DNA of 64,000 nt from an uncultured Methylophaga sp. (GTDB taxonomy: Bacteria; Pseudomonadota; Gammaproteobacteria; Nitrosococcales; Methylophagaceae): NCBI RefSeq assembly GCF_947259025.1, contig NZ_CAMYKO010000005.1, forward strand, positions 744,001 to 808,000, in the 5' to 3' direction. Below the pieces are notes generated by a model. That model made no database searches and was not told the DNA's origin. It was given only the letters and a program-made list of their open reading frames with translations. Below, one piece after another: positions 32,226-39,806 of the stretch. The translations under genes were made by a program, and so were the position numbers. The first letter of the stretch is position 1. Every line of letters begins with the position of its first letter.

Positions 32226-33244
32226 CAGGGTGTGGCGATGTTGTCACGCAGCGCACGCACAAATTGCGGCATGATCTGTTCGCGGCGGCCTTCATAGACC
32301 GGCGACAGGAAGACCCGGTGGGTCATTGAGGGCAACAGTACTGTATGAATATCATCCGGCAAGACATGATCGCGGCCGTCCAGCCAGGCACAGACCTTGG
32401 CTGCTCTGACCATGGCCGACATACCCCGGACACTGGCGCCGGCAATGACCAGGTCTTCGACGTAGATATCTTCCAGTTCAATGCCCATCTCGGCGGGTTG
32501 CCAACTGGCATCCCACAGTCTGACAACGTAATTCTCGATTTCCGGTGACACATAAATGTTTTGCTGTATCTCGCGATCCAGTTCATTCAACTGACGGTAA
32601 TCCAGCAGCGGTTTGCCGATACTGGACAATAACTGGTCGACATCATGAAATGCCGGATCAAAAATCAGCTTGCGGCGGATTTCATCGGCCACCGGGCGGC
32701 TGATATTGATTTCAAACAGGAAGCGGTCACGCGCCGCGGCGCTGAGTTCGAAGGTTTCTTCTTTTTCCACCGCGTTGCGATCAGCAAACACGATCATGTG
32801 CGGGAAGCGATATTCCTGGCCGAATGCCTCAACACTGCGCTCGGCCATAGCCCGTAACAGCAGCGACTGTACCTGGGGCCGGGCACGGTTGATTTCATTA
32901 AAGAAAAAGACAGCGGTATCTTCACCATGGGCTATCAGCGGGCCGGGATCAATCACCGGCTTGCCGTCAGCATTGACCCAGGCACTGTACAGCAGGTCAT
33001 TGGGCATTAAATCAACACTACCCTCGATACGACCGAAGGCGCCCCCCAAAGCTTTGGAAAAAGCCCGCAGCAAGGTAGTTTTACCGACACCAACACCGCC
33101 TTCCAGCAGCACGTGGCCCCTCGCATGCAAAGCAATCAGAATCAGCCTGACCGCCTGCTCCTGACCAACCACGACCTGGTTGACACCCTGTTCCAGTTCC
33201 AGCGCGTGTTCACGTGCCGTCTTTAACAGCTGAGACTCAGCCAT
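32225..33244 (-). CDS. mxaR: MxaR, MoxR-type AAA+ ATPase
   Basis: A 339-residue MoxR-family ATPase that leads the cluster. Walker A GGVGVGKTTLLRAFS, Walker B AVFFFNEINRARPQVQS and sensor-like FADRNAVEKEE are present. MoxR ATPases act as chaperones with VWA partners, here probably MxaS, MxaC and MxaL, in activating methanol dehydrogenase. I start at MAESQLLKTAREHAL (33244), which has GGGGAGAG just upstream. The 64-codon upstream extension is non-conserved in look and covers the promoter region. Confidence 0.92.
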   Translation of the reverse strand: MAESQLLKTAREHALELEQGVNQVVVGQEQAVRLILIALHARGHVLLEGGVGVGKTTLLRAFSKALGGAFGRIEGSVDLMPNDLLYSAWVNADGKPVIDPGPLIAHGEDTAVFFFNEINRARPQVQSLLLRAMAERSVEAFGQEYRFPHMIVFADRNAVEKEETFELSAAARDRFLFEINISRPVADEIRRKLIFDPAFHDVDQLLSSIGKPLLDYRQLNELDREIQQNIYVSPEIENYVVRLWDASWQPAEMGIELEDIYVEDLVIAGASVRGMSAMVRAAKVCAWLDGRDHVLPDDIHTVLLPSMTHRVFLSPVYEGRREQIMPQFVRALRDNIATP

Positions 33245-33429
33245 GTTCTCTCCCCTCGTTATTGTTATCTGCGATATCGCCCGATTAATGTCGTGCCCTG
33301 AGAGCCTGCGCTCAAGCAGCCCTGCCAGCGATGAATCGACCACTGCTTTTTCAACTCCGCTAACAACATAACAGCTATCGCTGGCTGCGTGCCGATAACG
33401 GGCAAATTTCCCGAGCTGTATGATAGCGC

Positions 33430-33458
33430 TTTTCACTATTGCGCATAGCGCCTAGACT
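33430..33458 (+). promoter_or_regulatory. Predicted promoter of moxYX
   Basis: -35 TTTTCA (33430-33435) and -10 TAGACT (33453-33458) with a 17-bp spacer, each 4/6 to consensus. It lies in the 244-bp divergent region between mxaR and moxY. I saw no strong promoter for the mxaR direction. Confidence 0.35.
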
Positions 33459-33488
33459 TTAACTTCCTTACAAGCCCGTGAAATAGGC

Positions 33489-34856
33489 ATGAATTTAAAA
33501 GCCCAGTTGCTGGCCCGCATCCTGCTCGTTGCCTTTGTCTGCCTGTGTGCCAGTGCGTGGTATGTACTTCATCAGACCGACAAGCAGGCCATTTTTGAAG
33601 CCCGCCAGACCGCCAAGCGCATAGAAAAACAGACCCTGCAGCAGTTACTGGAAATGTTCCAGCGCTATGATTTCAACCGGCCATTCCCCGATGTCAATCA
33701 ATGGCGCGGCATCAGCGGCGTGCCCGGCTCCTGTACCCAGTTTCTGTCACGGACACAAAGCCGTCAGCGCAGTCTGTGTAATGACCTGACCGGCTTCGAA
33801 AAAAATTACCCCGAATGGTTTGGCCGTGTCTACAGCCAGCTTTTCAGTCCCGATTATGAAGTGCGCCGATCGGTGAATTTCAATGCCCTCAAATATGGCA
33901 CCGTGCTGGTGACCTTGAATGTGGAAATGGAAACCGCCCGTGCCTGGAGTAATCTGCGCGCTGTGATTGGCGTGCTGACCGTCACTATTCTGGCCATTTG
34001 CGTGTTGATGTTTGTCACCATCAATCGCATGCTGCGACCGGCACAACGCATTGTCAGTGGACTGGAAACCATGCGCGAAGGCCAGCTGGATTACCGCATT
34101 CCCTCGTTTGAAATTGCCGAATGGCGCCGCACCAGCGAAGCCATTAATGCCCTGGCTGCCAGCCAGCAGTCCACGCTGGCAGAAAATAAAAGACTGGCTT
34201 TGAAATTAATGAACGCCCAGGAAGAAGAACACCGCTACATCGCCCGCGAACTGCATGATGAATTCGGACAGTGCCTGGCCGGCATTAATGCGGTGACCAC
34301 CTCGATCACCCAAACAGCCCGTCAAGATTGCCCGCAGCTGGTCGATGAAGCCACCTCAATTACCCGCATTACCGCGCATATGATGCAGGCACTGCGCAAC
34401 CTGCTGACCCGGTTGAGGCCCGCTGAAGTCGATGATTTGGGCCTGCAGGCCAGTCTGAAGCAGTTAATCAAGAGCTGGAATCAGCGCAGTGGCAATCAAA
34501 CCCGTTACACACTGACGCTTGACGACAAGCTGGACAACCTGCCGGAACCCTTACCGGTCAACCTCTACCGCATCGTGCAGGAATGCCTGACCAATATTGC
34601 CAAGCATGCCCGGGCCAGCGAAGCTGAAATTAAACTGCAGCGTGAGGGTGACCATCAGATACAACTGCTGGTCAAAGATAATGGCGTGGCGGAAACCAGC
34701 TCTTTTGATGCCTCGCAGGGTATGGGCCTGATTGGCATTCATGAACGCGTGACAGCCCTCGGTGGCGCGCTGGAACTGACTACTCAAACTGAGGGCGGTC
34801 TGCTGATTGCTATCCGCCTGCCGGTATCCGAAACCCCGCGACAAGAGTCTATGTGA
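33489..34856 (+). CDS. MoxY-like sensor histidine kinase
   Basis: A 455-residue NarX-type sensor kinase. Two membrane helices (about residues 9-26 and 158-180) flank a periplasmic domain containing two cysteines (GVPGSCTQ; QRSLCNDL). A HAMP region follows, then a HisKA_3 dimerisation box with the phospho-histidine in IARELHDEFGQCLAGI and an HATPase ending GMGLIGIHERVTALGG. Its pairing with a LuxR-type regulator and divergence from mxaR match MoxYX, which controls methanol oxidation genes in Paracoccus. The signal is unknown. Confidence 0.85.
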   Translation: MNLKAQLLARILLVAFVCLCASAWYVLHQTDKQAIFEARQTAKRIEKQTLQQLLEMFQRYDFNRPFPDVNQWRGISGVPGSCTQFLSRTQSRQRSLCNDLTGFEKNYPEWFGRVYSQLFSPDYEVRRSVNFNALKYGTVLVTLNVEMETARAWSNLRAVIGVLTVTILAICVLMFVTINRMLRPAQRIVSGLETMREGQLDYRIPSFEIAEWRRTSEAINALAASQQSTLAENKRLALKLMNAQEEEHRYIARELHDEFGQCLAGINAVTTSITQTARQDCPQLVDEATSITRITAHMMQALRNLLTRLRPAEVDDLGLQASLKQLIKSWNQRSGNQTRYTLTLDDKLDNLPEPLPVNLYRIVQECLTNIAKHARASEAEIKLQREGDHQIQLLVKDNGVAETSSFDASQGMGLIGIHERVTALGGALELTTQTEGGLLIAIRLPVSETPRQESM

Positions 34857-34857
34857 T

Positions 34858-35532
34858 ATGGGTAACAAAGTGACTATTATGCTGGTTGATGACCACGCCA
34901 TCGTGCGTGAGGGCTACCGTTCCCTGCTGCAGAAGCAGGCGGACTTTGAAGTGGTGTGTGAAGCCGGAGACGGTAATGAAGCCTATCTGAATTACCAGCA
35001 ACACCAGCCGGATGTCGTAGTGATGGATATTACCCTGCCCGGTCAGAGCGGCATCAAGGCAATTGAACGCATCCGCCAGTATGATCCGCAGTCCCGCATT
35101 TTGGTTTTCAGCATGCATGAAAACCCCAGCTTTGCCTTGCAGGCGACCCGCGCCGGTGCTTTGGGCTACATTACCAAGAGCAGTGATCCGGAGGCATTGA
35201 TCCGCGCCATCAGTCAGGTCGCGGCCAACGAGCACACTTTGAGCGCCGATATTGCCCAGGCGCTGGCAATGGAGAAACTGGGCCAGGAACAGGCCGCTTT
35301 AGATGAGCTGACTGTGAGAGAGTTTGAAATCCTGCGCTTACTGGTCGATGCCCGATCCAATCAGGACATTGCCGATCTGCTTAATATCAGCCCCAAGACC
35401 GTGTCTAACTCACACTACATTATCAAGAAAAAACTGGGCGTCAGCAGTGATATTGAGCTGACCCGGCTGGCGATAAAAATGAACCTCGTCAACCTGTTGG
35501 ATCTGGTTGACGAGGCGCCGGGTTCAGCTTAA
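34858..35532 (+). CDS. MoxX-like LuxR/NarL-family response regulator
   Basis: A 224-residue regulator with receiver domain (LVDDHAIVREGYRSLLQ; phospho-acceptor Asp57 in VVVMDITLPGQSG) and C-terminal LuxR-type HTH (LTVREFEILRLLVDARSNQD; ISPKTVSNSHYIIKKKLG). The start follows the moxY stop after one base, so both are made together. By analogy with MoxX it probably activates methanol dehydrogenase genes. Those genes are not in this window. Confidence 0.85.
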   Translation: MGNKVTIMLVDDHAIVREGYRSLLQKQADFEVVCEAGDGNEAYLNYQQHQPDVVVMDITLPGQSGIKAIERIRQYDPQSRILVFSMHENPSFALQATRAGALGYITKSSDPEALIRAISQVAANEHTLSADIAQALAMEKLGQEQAALDELTVREFEILRLLVDARSNQDIADLLNISPKTVSNSHYIIKKKLGVSSDIELTRLAIKMNLVNLLDLVDEAPGSA

Positions 35533-35542
35533 AGATTAGCTA

Positions 35543-37123
35543 TCAGGCGGCGTTGGTTTTCTTCTCATCATCAAAGTCACTGCGGATGATGTAATCAAAC
35601 GAGCCCAGTGCGGCTCTGGCACCCTCGCCCATCGCCATGATGATTTGCTTGTATGGGATGGTGGTGACGTCACCGGCAGCAAACACACCCGGCAGAGAAG
35701 TCTGACCATGATCATCAATTTTGATCTCACCATACTCGCTTAAATCAATGGTGCCTTCCAGCCAGTCCGTGTTAGGCAACAGACCGATCTGAATAAACAC
35801 AGCATTGAGGTCCAGCGTGTGCTTTTGTTCAGTGGCACGGTCGATATAAACCAGGCCGTTTACCTTGCCACCCTCGCCGGTAATTTCAGTGGTTTGGGCA
35901 CCGGTAATGACACTGACGTTGTCCAGAGAGAACAGCTTTTTCTGCAACACCGCATCAGCACGCAGTTCGCCGTTAAACTCAATCAGGGTGACGTGGCCAA
36001 CGATACCGGCCAGGTCGATAGCAGCCTCAACACCGGAGTTACCCCCACCGATAACAGCGACCGGCTTGCCTTTGAACAAGGGGCCGTCACAGTGCGGACA
36101 GTAAGCGACGCCATGACCGCGGTATTCATCTTCACCCGGCACACCCAGTTGTTTCCAGCGTGCACCGGTGGCGAGAATCACCGTTTTACTGCTCAAAGTG
36201 GCCCCGCTTTCCAGCTCGACTTCGACCATTTTGTCTTTCTTGCTCAGCGCCTTGGCACGCTGAAGGTTCATTACGTCAACTTCGTATTCTTTGACGTGCT
36301 CTTCCAGTGCCGCTACCAGTTGCGGGCCTTCGGTTTCCTTGACGGAAATAAAGTTCTCAATCGCCATGGTGTCCATCACCTGGCCACCGAAACGCTCAGC
36401 CACAATGCCGGTACGGATGCCTTTACGTGCGGCATAGATTGATGCCGAGGCACCGGCAGGACCACCACCCACAATCAGCACATCAAAGTCATCTTTGGCA
36501 CTGATTTTCTCAGCTTCGCGCTTGACCGCACCGGTATCCAGTTTACCGATGATTTCCGGCAAGCTCATTCTGCCTGAACCGAAGTTTTCACCATTCAGGT
36601 AAACAGTCGGGACCGCCATGACCTGGCGTTCATCGACTTCTTCCTGGAACAGCGCACCGTCTATCATGGTGTGGCTGACATTGGGATTAAGCACGGCCAT
36701 CACGTTCAGTGCCTGTACCACTTCCGGGCAGTTCTGGCATGACAGCGAAATATAAGTCTCGAAGTGGAATTCGCCTTCCAGGTTTTTGATCTGTTCGATC
36801 TTTTCCTGTTCAAGCTTGGTTGGATGTCCACCGACATGCAGCAGAGCCAGTACCAGTGAGGTGAACTCATGGCCCATCGGGATACCGGCAAAGCGAATTT
36901 TCTCTTCACCACCGGGCTGTCTGATCTGGAATGAAGGCTGGCGGCTCTGGCTGTCAGCATCCTCAGTCAGCGTGATGTGATCTGACATGCCGGCAATTTC
37001 TTCCAGTAGTTCACGCATTTCGCCGGCTTTGGCACTGTCGTCCAGCGCCGCGACCAGTTCAATCGGGCGTATGACGTTGTCCAGATAACTTTTTAATTGT
37101 GCGGCGATGTTTGCATCCAACAT
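35543..37123 (-). CDS. ahpF: AhpF, alkyl hydroperoxide reductase subunit F
   Basis: A 526-residue flavoprotein disulfide reductase. The N-terminal tandem thioredoxin-fold domain has CxxC in [11 protein letters not shown]. The FAD/NADH domains have [18 protein letters not shown] and the second redox pair in AYCPHCDGP. It recycles AhpC with NADH. It lies 139 nt downstream of ahpC; that gap holds a CCGGGC/GCCCGG hairpin without a T tract. Confidence 0.96.
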   Translation of the reverse strand: MLDANIAAQLKSYLDNVIRPIELVAALDDSAKAGEMRELLEEIAGMSDHITLTEDADSQSRQPSFQIRQPGGEEKIRFAGIPMGHEFTSLVLALLHVGGHPTKLEQEKIEQIKNLEGEFHFETYISLSCQNCPEVVQALNVMAVLNPNVSHTMIDGALFQEEVDERQVMAVPTVYLNGENFGSGRMSLPEIIGKLDTGAVKREAEKISAKDDFDVLIVGGGPAGASASIYAARKGIRTGIVAERFGGQVMDTMAIENFISVKETEGPQLVAALEEHVKEYEVDVMNLQRAKALSKKDKMVEVELESGATLSSKTVILATGARWKQLGVPGEDEYRGHGVAYCPHCDGPLFKGKPVAVIGGGNSGVEAAIDLAGIVGHVTLIEFNGELRADAVLQKKLFSLDNVSVITGAQTTEITGEGGKVNGLVYIDRATEQKHTLDLNAVFIQIGLLPNTDWLEGTIDLSEYGEIKIDDHGQTSLPGVFAAGDVTTIPYKQIIMAMGEGARAALGSFDYIIRSDFDDEKKTNAA

Positions 37124-37262
37124 GATAAATACCTGTAATTAGTTAACAAAAGTTGAGCCAGGACTTGCTTATCTCTCGTCACTGGCATGGCTGCAGTCGA
37201 TGAGAGATAAACAGGCCCCAGCCCGGGCAAAATGCCCGGACTGAGCTGTAAGGAGTGTCGGT

Positions 37263-37829
37263 TTAGATTTTGCCGACCAGATCCAGTGATGGAGACAGTG
37301 TTTCTTCACCTGGCTCCCAAGAAGCTGGGCAAACTTCACCATCGTGAGTGGCAACGTATTGTGCAGCCTGGACTTTACGTACCAGATCTTTAGCACTACG
37401 GCCGATGCCCAGGTCGTTGATTTCGGCAGCTTTAATCATGCCTTCAGGGTCAACGATGAAAGTACCGCGCAGCGCAACACCGTCTTCTTCAATCATGACT
37501 TCGAAGTTACGGCTGATACGACCAGTTGGGTCACCGATCATTGGGAATTTGATTTTCTGAATGGTTTCAGAAGCATCGTGCCATGCTTTATGGACGAAAT
37601 GTGTGTCAGTAGAAACCGAGTAGACTTCTACACCCATTTCTTTCAGCTTTTCATAATGGTCAGCGACGTCGCCCAGTTCGGTAGGACAGACGAAGGTGAA
37701 GTCGGCTGGGTAGAATACAAATACAGCCCATTTACCCTTGATGTCTTCGCTTGATACATCGACGAATTCGCCGTTGTGGTAAGCAGTGGCTTTAAAAGGT
37801 TTAATCTCTGTATTAATCAGTGTAGACAT
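37263..37829 (-). CDS. ahpC: AhpC, alkyl hydroperoxide reductase peroxiredoxin
   Basis: A 188-residue typical 2-Cys peroxiredoxin. The peroxidatic Cys is in [16 protein letters not shown] and the resolving Cys in [11 protein letters not shown]. It reduces hydrogen peroxide and organic peroxides and is regenerated by AhpF encoded downstream. I start at [12 protein letters not shown], with AAGGAG 5 nt before the ATG, instead of 15 codons upstream. Confidence 0.96.
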   Translation of the reverse strand: MSTLINTEIKPFKATAYHNGEFVDVSSEDIKGKWAVFVFYPADFTFVCPTELGDVADHYEKLKEMGVEVYSVSTDTHFVHKAWHDASETIQKIKFPMIGDPTGRISRNFEVMIEEDGVALRGTFIVDPEGMIKAAEINDLGIGRSAKDLVRKVQAAQYVATHDGEVCPASWEPGEETLSPSLDLVGKI

Positions 37830-37851
37830 ATTGGCTCCTTGATTTAGGGTT

Positions 37852-37878
37852 TTGTCATAAATGACAAGACGCATTGTA
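37852..37878 (-). promoter_or_regulatory. ahpC promoter with a perfect palindrome at the start region
   Basis: The minus strand has a -10-like TACAAT at plus 37873-37878 with only a weak -35. Immediately downstream is the perfect 16-bp palindrome TTGTCATAAATGACAA (37852-37867), which would cover the transcription start and could be a repressor site. It does not look like an OxyR site. Confidence 0.4.
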
Positions 37879-38022
37879 GTCGAGGCTGATAAATTGGTAC
37901 AACGACTTAATCCAATTAATATGATTGGTAAAAGCGATTAGATTTTATGACAGGCTTTCACATTGTGATGAGAACGAGGACTGGGCACGATTGCACCTGC
38001 AAAATGCTTGGCGCGATGACTG

Positions 38023-38113
38023 AACCACAGAGGCACAGAGTTCACTGAGAACTAAATAAAAGGAATAAGTGGCATTTATCTCATTGCTCTGTGCTCTCTG
38101 TGCCTCTGTGGTT
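38023..38113. repeat. Dispersed-type inverted repeat with CTCTGTGCCTCTGTGGTT arms
   Basis: A perfect 18-bp inverted repeat: arms at 38023-38040 and 38096-38113 with a 55-bp centre that continues the CTCTGTG theme. Sequences of this type are scattered through many bacterial genomes and are often miscalled as small proteins with a TEAQRAQ segment. No transposase is present here. Confidence 0.6.
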
Positions 38114-38133
38114 AATTTCATGCAGCCCGAAAC

Positions 38134-38171
38134 AAAAAAGCCCCTGGAGAACAAAGTCTCCAGGGGCTTTT
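38134..38171 (-). terminator. Rho-independent terminator of pqqA
   Basis: A perfect 11-bp stem (GCCCCTGGAGA with its complement) and a 6-nt loop, followed on the minus strand by six T. It starts 19 nt after the pqqA stop and makes the gene a single-gene transcript. Four T on the other side give weak bidirectional potential. Confidence 0.9.
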
Positions 38172-38190
38172 CGTTGAATAACCGTATTGA

Positions 38191-38262
38191 TTAGCGGTTG
38201 CTAATGTACATGGTTACTTCAAAGCCGAAACGCATATCTGAGTATTCTGGTTTAGTCCACAT
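38191..38262 (-). CDS. pqqA: PqqA, precursor peptide of PQQ
   Basis: A 23-codon gene, easily missed. Its peptide begins [19 protein letters not shown] and ends ISNR. The Glu15-x3-Tyr19 pair (EVTMY) is the substrate that PqqE cross-links to make pyrroloquinoline quinone, the cofactor of methanol dehydrogenase. The sequence closely follows the family form MWTKP...GFEVTMY. The ribosome site AAAGAGGA lies 8 nt before the ATG. No pqqBCDE follows; the transcript ends at the terminator 38134-38171. Confidence 0.95.
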   Translation of the reverse strand: MWTKPEYSDMRFGFEVTMYISNR

Positions 38263-38290
38263 GGTGCTAGTCCTCTTTAAATTTGGTTAA

Positions 38291-38316
38291 ACGTTATCTG
38301 TCTGAATCGATAACGT
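38291..38316. promoter_or_regulatory. Inverted repeat upstream of pqqA
   Basis: Exact 8-bp arms ACGTTATC and GATAACGT with a 10-bp spacer, centred about 42 nt before the pqqA ATG. It could be a dimeric regulator site or a 5'-leader hairpin. I could not fix a promoter around it. Confidence 0.4.
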
Positions 38317-38385
38317 GAATACATATTATTCGAGGCCATTAGCCAACACCATCAGCTAAAACCGTGAAATCAATCAGGATTTTCC

Positions 38386-39696
38386 CTAGTCGTTTTGATG
38401 CTGACGATGCTGGATTTCAGCCAGCATATTGCCTATAGCAGCGGTCAGCGTGCTTAAGTCGGCGTCTGAGATGATGTAAGGTGGCATAATATAAATCATG
38501 GTGCGGAACGGTCGAATCCACACGCCCTGTTCAACAATAAATGCCGGCAACCAGTCCATGCAGTCATCCAGTGGCCGGTTCAAATCGACCACGCCGATGG
38601 CGCCTTTAACCCGCACCTGATCAACTATGGGCTCTGATTCGTAAGGCTTGAGCTCAGCCTCAAGCTGCTTTTCAATACGGGACACATTGTGCTGCCAGTC
38701 TGACTCCAGCAGTAAATCAATGCTCTCGGCAGCAACGCTACAGGCTAGTGGATTGCCCATAAACGTGGGGCCATGCATCAACACGCCATTGCCATCAGCA
38801 GCGATACCGTCGGCGACTTTGCGGTTACACATCGTGGCCGCCAAAGTCATATAGCCGCCGGTCAGCGCCTTACCTACACAGAGGATATCGGGCACGATGC
38901 CGGCCTGTTCGTAAGCAAACAGACTGCCGGTGCGACCGAAACCGGTGGCAATTTCATCAAAAATCAGCAGTACGCCAAACTCATCACACAAGGCTCTGAC
39001 CCGACGCAGGTATTCCGAGCAATACATACGCATGCCGCCTGCCCCCTGCACCAGTGGCTCAAGAATAACTGCAGCGAGTTCGTGGTGGTGCTGTGAAATC
39101 AGGTCTCTGAATTCAGCAATATGACTGTCGTCCCAGTCCTCATCTCGCTGACAGGCGGGAGCAGGCGCAAACAGGTGCTTGGGCAGCACCTGCGCAAACA
39201 TCGAATGCATGCCATTGACCGGATCACACACCGACATCGCGCCGAAGGTGTCGCCGTGATAACCGTTACGTAATGATAACAAACGCGATTTCTCCGGTTT
39301 ACCCTGGGCAAACCAGTGCTGTATCGCCATTTTGATAGCCACCTCAACTGACACCGAGCCGGAATCGGCAATAAACACATATTCCAGGCTGTCATCAGTA
39401 ATATCCACTAACCTGTGTGCCAGCTTCACCGCCGGTTCGTGGGTGAGCCCACCAAACATCACGTGTGACATTTTGTCCAGTTGCTCTTTGGCAGCGCGGT
39501 TAAGACGCGGATGATTGTAGCCGTGAATGGTGGACCACCACGAGGACATGCCGTCGATAATTTCACGGCCATCTCGCAGGGTCAGACGAACGCCCTCAGC
39601 AGAGACAACTTCATGCAGCAGCAGCGGATGCGCGACGCTGGTATAGGGATGCCAGATATGAGCGGCATCGAACTCAAGGTTATCGTTTTTTTCCAT
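38386..39696 (-). CDS. bioA: BioA, adenosylmethionine-8-amino-7-oxononanoate aminotransferase
   Basis: A 436-residue PLP enzyme of biotin synthesis. It uses S-adenosylmethionine as amino donor to form 7,8-diaminopelargonate. Characteristic segments are HIWHPYTSVAHP, GMSSWWSTIHGYNHP, RNGYHGDTFGAMSVCDP, LIFDEIATGFGRTG and the PLP-lysine region CVGKALTGGYMTLAAT. It stands alone here; bioBFCD are not adjacent. Confidence 0.96.
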   Translation of the reverse strand: MEKNDNLEFDAAHIWHPYTSVAHPLLLHEVVSAEGVRLTLRDGREIIDGMSSWWSTIHGYNHPRLNRAAKEQLDKMSHVMFGGLTHEPAVKLAHRLVDITDDSLEYVFIADSGSVSVEVAIKMAIQHWFAQGKPEKSRLLSLRNGYHGDTFGAMSVCDPVNGMHSMFAQVLPKHLFAPAPACQRDEDWDDSHIAEFRDLISQHHHELAAVILEPLVQGAGGMRMYCSEYLRRVRALCDEFGVLLIFDEIATGFGRTGSLFAYEQAGIVPDILCVGKALTGGYMTLAATMCNRKVADGIAADGNGVLMHGPTFMGNPLACSVAAESIDLLLESDWQHNVSRIEKQLEAELKPYESEPIVDQVRVKGAIGVVDLNRPLDDCMDWLPAFIVEQGVWIRPFRTMIYIMPPYIISDADLSTLTAAIGNMLAEIQHRQHQND

Positions 39697-39743
39697 GCGC
39701 CGATCATAGCAGCAGTCAGCGCCGCGCCCAACGCTTGCCTGTG

Positions 39744-39771
39744 TTGGCTAATCATCGCAGCCTGCTATAAG
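39744..39771 (+). promoter_or_regulatory. Predicted promoter of the GCS2-deacylase operon
   Basis: -35 TTGGCT (39744-39749), 16-bp spacer, and -10 TATAAG (39766-39771) preceded by TGC, an extended -10. Transcription would begin near 39778, about 29 nt before the ATG. Confidence 0.6.
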
Positions 39772-39806
39772 CTTAGAGACAGGACATCAATCTAAGGCAT
39801 CCTCCT

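Larger units (their letters stand above)
37830..38133. other. Intergenic region between ahpC and the pqqA terminator
   Basis: This 304-bp stretch holds the ahpC promoter and palindrome (37852-37878) and, further on, the 18-bp inverted repeat at 38023-38113. Between them I see AT-rich sequence with no supported gene. Confidence 0.6.

Noticed and set aside
33245-33436. 64-codon N-terminal extension of mxaR
   Set aside because: The internal ATG at 33244 has a strong ribosome site and matches the usual MoxR start; the extension would cover the divergent promoter region.
37214-37240. CCGGGC/GCCCGG hairpin between ahpC and ahpF as a terminator
   Set aside because: There is no T tract, and ahpF has no convincing separate promoter; read-through is more likely.
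37945-38154. 69-codon minus-strand open frame with TEAQRAQ and ELCASVV segments
   Set aside because: It is the translation of the CTCTGTG dispersed repeat and the pqqA terminator, a well-known false gene pattern; it has no ribosome site.
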